DNA from: Deltaproteobacteria bacterium
GTDB taxonomy: Bacteria > Desulfobacterota > SM23-61
Reading direction: 5' to 3'
Length of the DNA stretch: 20,595 nt
NCBI GenBank assembly: GCA_029857975.1
Contig: JAOUFX010000003.1
Location: 1-20,595 of the forward strand
The position numbers were made by a program, and so were the translations under genes. This document shows, one piece after another, positions 7,827-15,600 of this stretch (position 1 is the first letter of the stretch; every line of letters starts with the position of its first letter). Below the pieces are notes generated by a model, which was not told the origin of the DNA, searched no databases, and saw nothing but the letters and a program-made list of their open reading frames with translations.

Positions 7827-9280
7827 TGGGCCACCATCGCTAAGTAACCCATGTCACCGGTGCGCGTATCCCGCACCAGAAGCGTAATTTCTTCCTCCCG
7901 CTGGACTTGTTTCAGAATGCGGTTGTAATCATTGATTCCGCGCACTGCCTGATTGTTGATCTGTAGAATGATGTCTCCTGCTTCCAGTCCCGCCCGGCCT
8001 GCCGGTCCATGGGAATCCACTTTGGTGAGGATAACTCCCTCGCGTGAACCCAGGCGTTGGCGGCGGGCTTCCAGGATGGAGATTTCTTTCACTTCCACCC
8101 CCAGTTTATTCCTGAGTTCAACGGCGGCCATACGGGGTGCAGGTTTGTAGGGAGACACCACGGCTTGAATGGTAATCCGTTCTCCTTGGCGTAAAAGCCC
8201 GACCTCCACTTTTTGCCCCGCCCGCGTGGCAGCGACCCGATTCCGGAAATCATTGGCATTCTCCAGGGCGGCCCCATCATAACTAACAACCACGTCTCCC
8301 TTCCTGATCCCAGCCTTTTCCGCCGGCCCTCCTTTGAATACTTCCCCGATCCAGGCTCCTTTGAGGACTTTCAAATTCAGGCTTTTCGCCAGGGGGGCTG
8401 TAATATCCTGGACGCTCACTCCCAGCCATCCCCGCATGACTTTTCCGGTTTTGATCAAATCATCGGCGATGGCCTTGGCCATGTTGCTCGGAATCGCAAA
8501 CCCAATTCCTTCGAACCCTCCCGATTCGGAGACAATAGCCGCGTTGACCCCGATGACCTCCCCAGCCAAGTTTAGCAGCGGCCCACCGCTGTTCCCGGGG
8601 TTGATGGCGGCATCGGTTTGAATATAGTCCTGGTAGCTTGATGGATCGAGGATTCCCGTGCGGTGCTTGGCGCTGATAATTCCTGCCGTCACGGTTTGCT
8701 CCAACCCCCGGGGGGTACCAATGGCCACTACCCACTCTCCAACCCGCAGTTGGTCCGAATTGCCGAAAGTTAGGTAGGGGATGTTTTGAGGAGCCTTAAT
8801 CTTAATCACAGCCAAGTCGGTCTTGGGATCGACTCCAACTACCTTGGCCTCAAATTCTTCACCGGAAGCCATTTTTACGGTGATTTTTGTCGCTCCGCTG
8901 ACGACGTGGTTGTTCGTTACAATATGACCATCACCGTTAATGATCATGCCGGTACCGATCCCGCGCATCTCCCTTTTATAACTGCGGGGTCCCTGAGGCA
9001 CCCCGAAAAAATAGCGGAAAAAAGGATCACTTTCGAAGGGGAAAACTGGGGTCGGCACGTCCACCCGCTGCATAACTTCGATGTGAACGACCGCTGGCAT
9101 CGTCTTCTGGGCCACATCGGCGATGGCCGTAGTCAGATCGACCGGCCCTGATTGTTGAGCCCAGGCCTTTCCGGCGTGAGCAGTGGATATTATGATCAAA
9201 AAAAGCAAGGTCCAAAATAGGATTACCAATCCCCCAAGATGTTTTTTGGGCATACCTTTCATTGCCGAATTTCCTGCCAT
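7823..9280 (-). CDS. Periplasmic serine endoprotease, HtrA/DegP/DegQ (Do) family
   Basis: A 485-residue exported protease. A hydrophobic signal segment (about 16-36) ends near AHAGKAWA. The trypsin-like domain has the catalytic triad His125 (VTNNHVV), Asp155 (DPKTDLAVIKI) and Ser231 (NPGNSGGPL). Two PDZ domains follow, roughly residues 280-370 and 395-480. It degrades or holds misfolded periplasmic proteins. The ATG at 9280 has AGGGTG close upstream. An internal ATG at 9262, preceded by AGGA, would also keep the signal peptide. A TTGACA-17-TAACAT promoter lies about 70 nt upstream. In E. coli degP is in the sigma-E regulon; here the gene is joined to rpoH, suggesting shared control. DegP and DegQ types cannot be separated from sequence alone. 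Confidence 0.95.
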   Translation of the reverse strand: MAGNSAMKGMPKKHLGGLVILFWTLLFLIIISTAHAGKAWAQQSGPVDLTTAIADVAQKTMPAVVHIEVMQRVDVPTPVFPFESDPFFRYFFGVPQGPRSYKREMRGIGTGMIINGDGHIVTNNHVVSGATKITVKMASGEEFEAKVVGVDPKTDLAVIKIKAPQNIPYLTFGNSDQLRVGEWVVAIGTPRGLEQTVTAGIISAKHRTGILDPSSYQDYIQTDAAINPGNSGGPLLNLAGEVIGVNAAIVSESGGFEGIGFAIPSNMAKAIADDLIKTGKVMRGWLGVSVQDITAPLAKSLNLKVLKGAWIGEVFKGGPAEKAGIRKGDVVVSYDGAALENANDFRNRVAATRAGQKVEVGLLRQGERITIQAVVSPYKPAPRMAAVELRNKLGVEVKEISILEARRQRLGSREGVILTKVDSHGPAGRAGLEAGDIILQINNQAVRGINDYNRILKQVQREEEITLLVRDTRTGDMGYLAMVAQ

Positions 9281-9301
9281 TTCACCCTAATTTTTATGTC
9301 T

Positions 9302-9329
9302 TCCCGCCTATACGCCTTGCGCCTTACGC
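9302..9329 (-). repeat. 7-nt-period repeat in the htrA leader, inverted copy of the 6735 block
   Basis: Read on the minus strand the units are GCGTAAG, GCGCAAG, GCGTATA and GGCGGGA. The core (9313-9329) differs from 6735-6751 at one of 17 positions but has the opposite orientation. It lies in the 5' leader between the htrA promoter and its ATG. Confidence 0.72.
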
Positions 9330-9350
9330 TTGGCTTGTATATCTAGTTAC

Positions 9351-9379
9351 ATGTTAGCCCCTTCTTGACCCAATGTCAA
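9351..9379 (-). promoter_or_regulatory. Candidate promoter of the htrA-rpoH operon
   Basis: On the minus strand TTGACA (9374-9379), 17-nt spacer, TAACAT (9351-9356). It has the same spacing and -35 as the hsp20 and dnaK candidates, and sits just upstream of the leader that carries the heptamer repeat. Confidence 0.6.
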
Positions 9380-9399
9380 TTTCAGCCGGGCGCTACCAC

Positions 9400-9720
9400 C
9401 CCTCCCTATCCTCCCCCAAAGAGGAAAGCTGTGAAAAAATTTGGTTCGCCGACAAAATAAGTTTTCCCGTTGTCCAGGGGACGGGAAAATTCGCGCCGCC
9501 AAAATCGGCGGGACAGGAATGATCCCCGACAGTTACCCTGCCTTCCGCGAAGGGACGCAGGCAAGTTGGAACAAAATTCGTTAGATCCCTTAGGATTGGC
9601 CTTCGGGCTTAACCGGAGTCGAGTCCATCGCCGGCAACCATGAGAGCATCGCCTCATTTTGGCAAGGGAATTTTCCCGGTCCCTGGACATGGGCGGCACC
9701 TCTCCCTTAAATGCTGGAGA
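9400..9720. other. Unexplained GC-rich, hairpin-rich intergenic segment
   Basis: Between the divergent htrA and ychF promoters lie about 320 nt with no convincing gene. A 97-codon minus-strand open frame is present, but it is rich in Arg, Ser and Gly and has no domain or ribosome site. Several short inverted repeats are visible, such as CCGCC/GGCGG near 9497-9512, ATGAG/CTCAT near 9640-9658, and GGGAA/TTCCC near 9665-9675. I checked by eye for tmRNA, RNase P, SRP, 6S and tRNA hallmarks and found none. It could be an unannotated RNA or a decayed repeat. Confidence 0.35.
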
Positions 9721-9840
9721 AACGGCCTAAAATCGAGATACGGCTCGTCGATGTAAGTTTTCTATTATGCTCTGATTGCGCTTTTTCTGGTAAAGATATT
9801 ATTTTTTATAAAATTCAGCAATTTTTAAAAAAGGGGTGAC

Positions 9841-9869
9841 TTGCTTCTCCCCGCCCTTTCCAGTATAAT
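9841..9869 (+). promoter_or_regulatory. Sigma-70-type promoter of the ychF operon
   Basis: TTGCTT (9841-9846), a 17-nt spacer and a perfect TATAAT (9864-9869). The predicted start gives a leader of about 33 nt before the ychF TTG codon. It is the only strong promoter seen ahead of the packed plus-strand gene run. Confidence 0.7.
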
Positions 9870-9908
9870 GCCCGGCAAAAGGAATAATATCAGCAATAGG
9901 GGCGGGCT

Positions 9909-11000
9909 TTGGGTTTTACCTGCGGGATCATCGGGTTGCCAAACGCGGGAAAGTCGACCATCTTCAACGCTCTCAGCGCGGCCAGGGCGGAAGTGGCCAA
10001 TTATCCCTTCTGTACCATCAATCCCAATCAGGGTATCGTCCCGGTTCCCGATGATCGTCTGCAAAAGCTGGCCCGGCTTCTCCATCCCGAAAAAGTAACA
10101 CCCACCGTCCTGGAATTTTGGGACATCGCCGGCCTGGTCAAAGGAGCCAGTCAAGGAGAAGGACTGGGCAACCGCTTCCTGGGCCATATTCGCAACGTTG
10201 ATGCCGTGGCGCATGTGGTCCGCTGCTTCGAAGCTGAAAATGTCGTGCATGTATACGCCGCGGTAGACCCCCGCCGGGACATGGAAATCGTCCAGACGGA
10301 ACTCATCCTGGCCGATCTGCAAACCGTGGAGAAGCGCCTTACCAAAGCAACCCACCAGGCGAAGGTTGGGGATAAAAAATCTTCGTCGGAAATCCCCTTC
10401 CTTCATGAGGTTCATGAACGCCTTGGCGCGGGCTCGCCGGTTAAAGGTTTGACGCTTGCGGAGGAGGGACATAAAATTCTGCAATCTTTGGAATTGCTCA
10501 CCGCCAAGCCCCAGCTTTATGTTGCCAACGTCAGTGAAAAGGAGCTTAAGGAGCGCCGGTGGATTTCTCAGGTGGAAGCATTGGCTGCCTTGGAAAAAGC
10601 TCCTGTGGTCGTGATCTGCGGCGACCTGGAGGCGGAAATGGCCGAGCTGGCCGCTGAAGAACGGGCCGAATTTCTGCAAGAGATGGGCCTGGTTGAATCG
10701 GCCTTGAACCAGTTAATCCGGGTTGGCTATAAACTTCTGCATCTGATCACTTTCTACACTACCGTGGGTCCGGAACTCCGGGCCTGGACCGTTCCGACTG
10801 AAACCCGGGTGCCGCAAGCAGCCGGGAAAATTCACTCCGACATGGAGCGGGGATTCATCCGCGCCGAGGTTATTTCCTGCCAAGAATTTTTTAATGCGGG
10901 ATCCATGGCGGCGGCCCGAGAAAAAGGATTGATCCGGGTCGAAGGAAAAGATTACATCGTTCAGGATGGCGACATCCTGCATATTCGATTCCATGCCTGA
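9909..11000 (+). CDS. ychF: Ribosome-binding ATPase YchF (Obg family)
   Basis: A 363-residue protein, the usual YchF length. The N terminus MGFTCGIIGLPNAGKST gives the P-loop (residues 9-17, with Ala where Val is usual). WDIAGLVKGASQGEGLGN follows as the G3 region. The specificity motif is NVSE (207-210), the NxxE form that makes YchF prefer ATP over GTP. The C terminus is the TGS domain (about 278-363), starting LITFYTTVGPELRAWTV. It binds ribosomes and influences translation and stress responses. The TTG start is chosen because homologous YchF proteins begin exactly at MGF; an AGGGGC lies about 6 nt upstream. It heads the plus-strand run and overlaps the next gene by 8 nt. Confidence 0.95.
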   Translation: MGFTCGIIGLPNAGKSTIFNALSAARAEVANYPFCTINPNQGIVPVPDDRLQKLARLLHPEKVTPTVLEFWDIAGLVKGASQGEGLGNRFLGHIRNVDAVAHVVRCFEAENVVHVYAAVDPRRDMEIVQTELILADLQTVEKRLTKATHQAKVGDKKSSSEIPFLHEVHERLGAGSPVKGLTLAEEGHKILQSLELLTAKPQLYVANVSEKELKERRWISQVEALAALEKAPVVVICGDLEAEMAELAAEERAEFLQEMGLVESALNQLIRVGYKLLHLITFYTTVGPELRAWTVPTETRVPQAAGKIHSDMERGFIRAEVISCQEFFNAGSMAAAREKGLIRVEGKDYIVQDGDILHIRFHA

Positions 11001-11895
11001 GAGAAGCGCCTTCCTTCCTGCTCCCTCCCATGCCAAGGCTGTGCTCCCCATCGGCCTGATCGCCATTTCCTTCGCTTCCATTCTCATCAAAATCTGTGAC
11101 GCCCCTCCCTTAATCATCGCCGCCTACCGCCTGGGCTTGGCCACTCTGGTTCTTCTTCTCTTTACTTTTCCCCGGACATTAAGGGAATTTCGCCAGCTGG
11201 GGCAAAAGGAGATTTTTGCGTCGGTCCTGGCCGGGGTCTTTCTTTGTTTCCATTTTGCCCTCTGGATCACCTCCCTGAAATATACTTCCGTGGCCAGTTC
11301 GGTGATCTTGGTCACCACCAACCCCATTTTTGTCGCCTTGGCTTCCACCTTCTTCCTACGCGAGAAGATCTCTCTGACGCTCCTGCTCTCCATTCTCTTA
11401 GCTGTCCTGGGAGGCATGATCATTGCCTGGGGGGATTGGGATAAAGGCCCGGGGAATCTCTACGGGGATTTCCTCGCCCTTTTAGGAGCCATCATGGCCA
11501 CCGGTTACCTCCTGATGGGAAGACGCGTTCGGCAAAACATGGGCCTCATTTCCTACATCACTCTGGTTTACGGAGTGGCCGCGATTCTTTTGATTCTTCT
11601 CGCCCTGATGAGCAGGGAATCCTTCTTCCAGTATTCTCCCAGGACCTACCTTATCTTTTTTCTTCTGGCTCTCGTTCCTCAACTCATCGGTCACACCAGT
11701 CTGAACTGGGCCTTAAAATTTTTTTCCGCCACGTTGGTCGCTGTTTTCATCCTGGGAGAGCCGATCGGAGCCACCATCCTGGCCTATATCCTGCTGGCAG
11801 AACCCTTGACCCTTAAACTTTTACTCGGAGGAACCCTGGTCCTTCTGGGCATCTATTTTTCGGCCCGGGAAGAAAGGAAATTGGAAAAACTATGA
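10993..11895 (+). CDS. EamA/DMT-superfamily membrane transporter
   Basis: About 300 residues with around ten hydrophobic segments arranged as two EamA repeats. The first half contains CDAPPLIIAAYRLGLATLVLLL and KYTSVASSVILVTTNPIFVALAS. The second contains GHTSLNWALKFFSATLVAVFILGEPIGATILAYILLAEPL, typical of this family. It is an inner-membrane carrier; the substrate, usually a small metabolite in either direction, cannot be read from the sequence. The frame is open from 10966, but the ATG at 10993 is preferred because it overlaps the ychF stop by only 8 nt and starts just before the first membrane segment. It ends in an ATGA overlap with the next gene. Confidence 0.88.
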   Translation: MPERSAFLPAPSHAKAVLPIGLIAISFASILIKICDAPPLIIAAYRLGLATLVLLLFTFPRTLREFRQLGQKEIFASVLAGVFLCFHFALWITSLKYTSVASSVILVTTNPIFVALASTFFLREKISLTLLLSILLAVLGGMIIAWGDWDKGPGNLYGDFLALLGAIMATGYLLMGRRVRQNMGLISYITLVYGVAAILLILLALMSRESFFQYSPRTYLIFFLLALVPQLIGHTSLNWALKFFSATLVAVFILGEPIGATILAYILLAEPLTLKLLLGGTLVLLGIYFSAREERKLEKL

Positions 11896-12572
11896 TCCAG
11901 TTGAAAAAGATTCATTTTCGTTTCTGGACATCGGTCTTCCCTTTGCTGATCCTCATGGCTGCCTGCGCCCCTTCCAAAAAGGAATTACCCTACGAACCGT
12001 TAGATCGAGAAAAAATTTGGCGCTACCGGGAAGAAGGATTGGCTTCCTGGTACGGCGAGGAATACCACGGGCGCAAAACTGCCAACGGCGAAATCTACGA
12101 CATGTACGCCATGACCGCGGCTCACCGCACTTTACCTTTCAACACTTTCGTCCGGGTAACCAATATGGAAAACGGAAAAAAGACGGAATTGCGCATCAAC
12201 GACCGGGGTCCATTTATTCCCGGTCGAATCATCGATCTCTCCAAAAGCGGGGCCCGGGCCATTGACATCGTGGGGACAGGAACGGCCAGAGTTTCTGTCG
12301 AAATCACCGGCTTTGCCACCAGGAGAATCCCCTCTTGGCAAGGGATTTTCTCGGTCCAGGTGGGTGCTTTTGTGGAAAAAGAAAACGCCCTGCGCTTGCG
12401 CCAAAAATTGCAGAAAAAATACCCTCACGTACACATGGTCCTCTGGGAAAGCAATGTAAAACGCTTTTACCGCGTCCGGGTCGGTTCCTTCCGCTCTGAG
12501 GCAGAGGCCCAGGGTTACTGCGAAATATTGCGGAAAGAAAATCTTTCCGGGTTTGTGGTGCGGGAGGATTGA
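11892..12572 (+). CDS. RlpA-like lipoprotein with DPBB and SPOR domains
   Basis: A 226-residue protein. The signal peptide ends in a lipobox-like LMAAC with the lipidated Cys at residue 25. A double-psi beta-barrel domain follows (about 48-140), with the conserved GLASWYGEEYHGRKTANGE and LRINDRGPF; this domain holds the lytic activity in RlpA. A C-terminal SPOR domain (about 153-224), with FSVQVGAF and YRVRVGSF, binds denuded septal peptidoglycan. Septal RlpA of Pseudomonas is a lytic transglycosylase acting on such glycans; the E. coli protein lacks detectable activity, so catalysis here is an inference. It overlaps the transporter gene by 4 nt and precedes an M16 peptidase by 44 nt. Confidence 0.9.
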   Translation: MIQLKKIHFRFWTSVFPLLILMAACAPSKKELPYEPLDREKIWRYREEGLASWYGEEYHGRKTANGEIYDMYAMTAAHRTLPFNTFVRVTNMENGKKTELRINDRGPFIPGRIIDLSKSGARAIDIVGTGTARVSVEITGFATRRIPSWQGIFSVQVGAFVEKENALRLRQKLQKKYPHVHMVLWESNVKRFYRVRVGSFRSEAEAQGYCEILRKENLSGFVVRED

Positions 12573-12616
12573 AGTATGGTATATTATAAAGCGATTCTTT
12601 GGGGGGAGGTTCGTGG

Positions 12617-14125
12617 ATGAAGTTCAGCCTTAGATTTGCTGCCCTATGGATCGTGGCGCAGCTTTTGATCTTTCTCCTGATCGACCCGGCGTATTCCATC
12701 TCCCTGGAAGGGCGGGTCAAGGAATACACCCTGGGTAACGGGATGAAGGTCGTTATGCTCCAACGCCATCAATCCCCTACCCTGTCTTTGCATATCCGCT
12801 TTCGGGTGGGTGCGGTCGATGAAAACTTGGGTACGACGGGAACCGCTCATCTCCTCGAGCACATGTTATTCAAAGGTACGAAAACTCTGGGGACCAAAAA
12901 CTACGCCGAGGAAGAAAAAGTATTAATCCGCATCGACTCCGTGGCTATGGCCCTGGAGGCCGAAAAGGCCAAAGGTGAAAAGGCCGATAAAGATTTCCTC
13001 CGCTACCTGGAAAAGAGTCTTCAGGAGCTTACCGAGGAGCACAGAAAATGGGTCGTCAAGGATGAGATCGAACTCCTCTATTCCCAGAATGGGGGAGTGG
13101 GATTCAACGCCATGACCAGTGCGGACACCACGACGTATGTGGTCAATCTGCCCTCCAACCGCTTGGAACTCTGGGCCCGCATTGAATCCGACCGCATTCT
13201 CAACCCGGTTTTACGGGAGTTCTATCCCGAACGGGATGTGGTCATGGAGGAGCGCCGTCGTTCCTACGATTCCCAGCCTGAACGCAAGCTTCTGGAGCAT
13301 TTTCTGGCCACCGCCTTCCTGGCTCACCCTTACGGCCGGCCTGTGATCGGGTGGCCATCTGACATCCAGCATCTGGATAAGCCAGCCACGGAAAAATTTT
13401 TCCGCACTTTTTACTCGCCAGCCAATACCGTCCTGACCGTCGTTGGGGACCTGGACCCCGAGGCTGCACTCTCCGTGATTAAAAAATATTTTGAGCGAAT
13501 TCCCCCCCAGATCCTCCCCCCCCCTCTTCGCACCCAAGAACCCGAACAGCTGGGAGAACGGTGTATCCAGGTGGTCGCCGATGCCAACCCTCAGATGATC
13601 ATCGGATTTCATAAACCGAATCCGCCTCACGGGGATGACGTCGTCTGCGATATCATCGAGGGTCTATTGAGTTACGGGCGGACTTCTCGCTTTTACCAGC
13701 GTTTGGTCGAAGAAGAAAAGATTGCGGTGGAAGTTTCCGCTGCCAATGGTTATCCGGGGGAACGTTATCCCAACCTTTTCGTGATCTTCGCCACGCCCCG
13801 TCATCCCCATACGGCTGAGGAACTGGAAAAAGCTATTTTCCGGGAGCTCGACCGCCTGAAGAACGAGCCGGTTGGAGAACTGGAACTCAAAAAAGTCCAG
13901 AACCAGATTCAGACGGATTTTCTCCGTAAACTCAACTCCAACTCCAAGCTGGCTTATTGGCTTTCCTACGGACAAAGTCTTTGGGGGGACTGGCGATACT
14001 TCACAAAAAGATTGACGTCGTACGAAAAAGTCTCTGCCGAAGACATCCGCCGGGTGGCCCAAAAATATTTCACCCCGCGCAATCGTACGGTGGCGACTCT
14101 GGTTAAATCTGCCGCAGCTCCCTGA
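12617..14125 (+). CDS. Exported zinc peptidase, M16 family (catalytic subunit)
   Basis: A 502-residue M16 peptidase. A signal peptide (about 1-28, ending DPAYS) precedes a catalytic M16 domain with the inverted zinc motif HLLEH (78-82) and the distal Glu ligand in ERDVVMEER (Glu211). GVGFNAMTSADTTTY follows the family substrate-groove motif, and a second M16 domain completes the clam-shell. Compared with the third M16 protein in the window there is a charged helical insertion of about 50 residues (roughly 100-155) between the zinc motif and that groove motif. The ATG at 12617 was chosen over a TTG at 12599 because GGGGGGAGG lies 7 nt upstream of the ATG and overlaps the longer frame. It is followed after 14 nt by a dead homologue, so the two probably form a heterodimer in the periplasm. 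Confidence 0.93.
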   Translation: MKFSLRFAALWIVAQLLIFLLIDPAYSISLEGRVKEYTLGNGMKVVMLQRHQSPTLSLHIRFRVGAVDENLGTTGTAHLLEHMLFKGTKTLGTKNYAEEEKVLIRIDSVAMALEAEKAKGEKADKDFLRYLEKSLQELTEEHRKWVVKDEIELLYSQNGGVGFNAMTSADTTTYVVNLPSNRLELWARIESDRILNPVLREFYPERDVVMEERRRSYDSQPERKLLEHFLATAFLAHPYGRPVIGWPSDIQHLDKPATEKFFRTFYSPANTVLTVVGDLDPEAALSVIKKYFERIPPQILPPPLRTQEPEQLGERCIQVVADANPQMIIGFHKPNPPHGDDVVCDIIEGLLSYGRTSRFYQRLVEEEKIAVEVSAANGYPGERYPNLFVIFATPRHPHTAEELEKAIFRELDRLKNEPVGELELKKVQNQIQTDFLRKLNSNSKLAYWLSYGQSLWGDWRYFTKRLTSYEKVSAEDIRRVAQKYFTPRNRTVATLVKSAAAP

Positions 14126-14139
14126 ATTCAAGGAGAAAT

Positions 14140-15591
14140 ATGGGTATGAACCAGCGAGTTTTAAGTTTTTTTTCTTCCCTTTTGTCCCTTTTCTTTTTCA
14201 TTCATTTCCTTCCGGGCCTCGTCCATGCCCAAGATCAAGAGCTTTACAAGCACCCCCGGAATATGTTTTTTCCTCCGCTTACTTTCGTTCTGCCCAAGGC
14301 CGAACGCACCGTCCTATCAAACGGGATGGTCCTTTACCTTTTCCAGGACCCGGAAATACCTTTGATTAAAGTTACGGCCTTGATCCACACGGGTTCCATC
14401 TATGAGCCGCCCGATAAAAGTGGCTTGGCCCAGTTGACCGCAACCCTGCTGCGCACCGGGGGAACCGTTGACCAAACCCCCCAGGCCATCAACGAAGCGC
14501 TGGAATTCATGGCCGCGGAACTGGAATTTTCCATGGGGAGGGAGTCGGGATCCGCCCTCCTTTCAGTACAGAAAAAAGATTTCCCTCGCGCCCTGTCCCT
14601 ATTGACCAATTTATTTATCAAGCCGGGCTTCGATCCTACCCAGCTCGACCTGGCCAAAAAGCAGGCCTTGGAATCCATCCGCCGATCCAACGATAACCCC
14701 GAAGAGATCGCCTATCGGGAGTTCCGCCGCTTCCTTTATGAGGGGAATCCCCGGGGGCAAATTCCGACCATAGAATCCATAAAAAGCATCCAGCGCGAAG
14801 ACCTGGTCGATTTCCACCGCCAATTTTACAAACCCAACAACATCATTCTGGGAATCTCTGGAGACTTCCAAAAGGAAGAGATGATTCCTTCTTTGGAAAA
14901 AGCATTCGGCGGATGGGGGCGTTCCTTGATCGAATTTCCCTTTGTTCCTACCCCAGCCCCCCACGATAAAAAATTGATTTACTATGCCCCCAAGGACCTC
15001 CCCCAATCCACCATCCTTTTAGGGCACCTCTCCATTCCTTTGAACCATCCGGATTATATCCCCTTCAAAGTTTTAAATTTTATCCTGGGAGGCGGGGGGT
15101 TCAATTCCCGCCTGACCCGGGAGATCCGCTCCAATCAAGGGCTGGCGTATAGCGTGGGAAGTTTCTATCAGGGACGTGTCGGGTATGGCGTCTTCGGAGC
15201 TTTTTGCCAGACGAAATCCTCTTCCACCCACAAGGTTATCTCTCTGATCTACCAGATCACCGCCGGCCTGAAGAAGGAGGTACCCACCTTCGAAGAGATG
15301 GACTGGGCCAAAAAAACCCTGATCAACCAGTTTATTTTTTCCTTTACTGCTTCCGCCAGTATCGTCAGCCAGCAGATGCAGCTTGAATACGACGGACGGC
15401 CAGAAGATTACCTGGAAAAATATCGGGAACGCGTGGGGGCGGTAACTTTCGAAGATTTGGAACGGGTGGCCGGAAAACATCTCCATCCAGATCAGTCCCT
15501 TCTGTTAGTGGTGGGCAAAGAAGAAAATTTTGATCAGCCCCTTTCCTCTTTTGGGCCCGTCCATCGGATAGAATTAAAAAAATACCAATAA
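14140..15591 (+). CDS. Exported M16-family protein without the zinc motif (non-catalytic partner)
   Basis: A 483-residue M16-fold protein with a signal peptide ending near VHAQD (about 30). At the place of HxxEH it has QLTAT (98-102), so both His and the Glu are lost. The Arg/Tyr pair of substrate-binding M16 subunits is kept in REIRSNQGLAYSV (Arg330, Tyr337). The surrounding fold motifs (YEPPDKSGLAQLTATLLRTGG, YKPNNIILGISGDF) are intact. Established heterodimeric M16B enzymes pair one zinc-bearing chain with one R/Y chain, so this is most likely the partner of the preceding gene. An AGGAG lies just upstream; an ATG two codons on would have looser spacing. It is followed after 9 nt by a radical SAM gene. 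Confidence 0.93.
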   Translation: MGMNQRVLSFFSSLLSLFFFIHFLPGLVHAQDQELYKHPRNMFFPPLTFVLPKAERTVLSNGMVLYLFQDPEIPLIKVTALIHTGSIYEPPDKSGLAQLTATLLRTGGTVDQTPQAINEALEFMAAELEFSMGRESGSALLSVQKKDFPRALSLLTNLFIKPGFDPTQLDLAKKQALESIRRSNDNPEEIAYREFRRFLYEGNPRGQIPTIESIKSIQREDLVDFHRQFYKPNNIILGISGDFQKEEMIPSLEKAFGGWGRSLIEFPFVPTPAPHDKKLIYYAPKDLPQSTILLGHLSIPLNHPDYIPFKVLNFILGGGGFNSRLTREIRSNQGLAYSVGSFYQGRVGYGVFGAFCQTKSSSTHKVISLIYQITAGLKKEVPTFEEMDWAKKTLINQFIFSFTASASIVSQQMQLEYDGRPEDYLEKYRERVGAVTFEDLERVAGKHLHPDQSLLLVVGKEENFDQPLSSFGPVHRIELKKYQ

Positions 15592-15600
15592 GGATTTTTC

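Noticed and set aside
9600..9650. tRNA-like 3' end (GGAGTCGAGTCC followed by CCGGCAACCA)
   Set aside because: The T-loop consensus TTCRA is not met, no matching 5' acceptor strand or anticodon arm could be laid out, and no tmRNA tag frame ending in Ala-Ala was found.
9406..9699. 97-codon open frame on the minus strand
   Set aside because: Composition is Arg/Ser/Gly-rich and low in typical hydrophobic core patterns. There is no ribosome-binding site or recognisable domain, and the DNA is full of short inverted repeats, so it is more likely non-coding.
9825..10679. 284-codon minus-strand open frame over ychF
   Set aside because: It mirrors ychF, whose P-loop, NVSE motif and TGS domain are unmistakable.
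14126..14139. Space for a precursor peptide gene between the M16 genes
   Set aside because: The gap is 14 nt, and the next one (15592-15600) is 9 nt; neither can hold a peptide gene.
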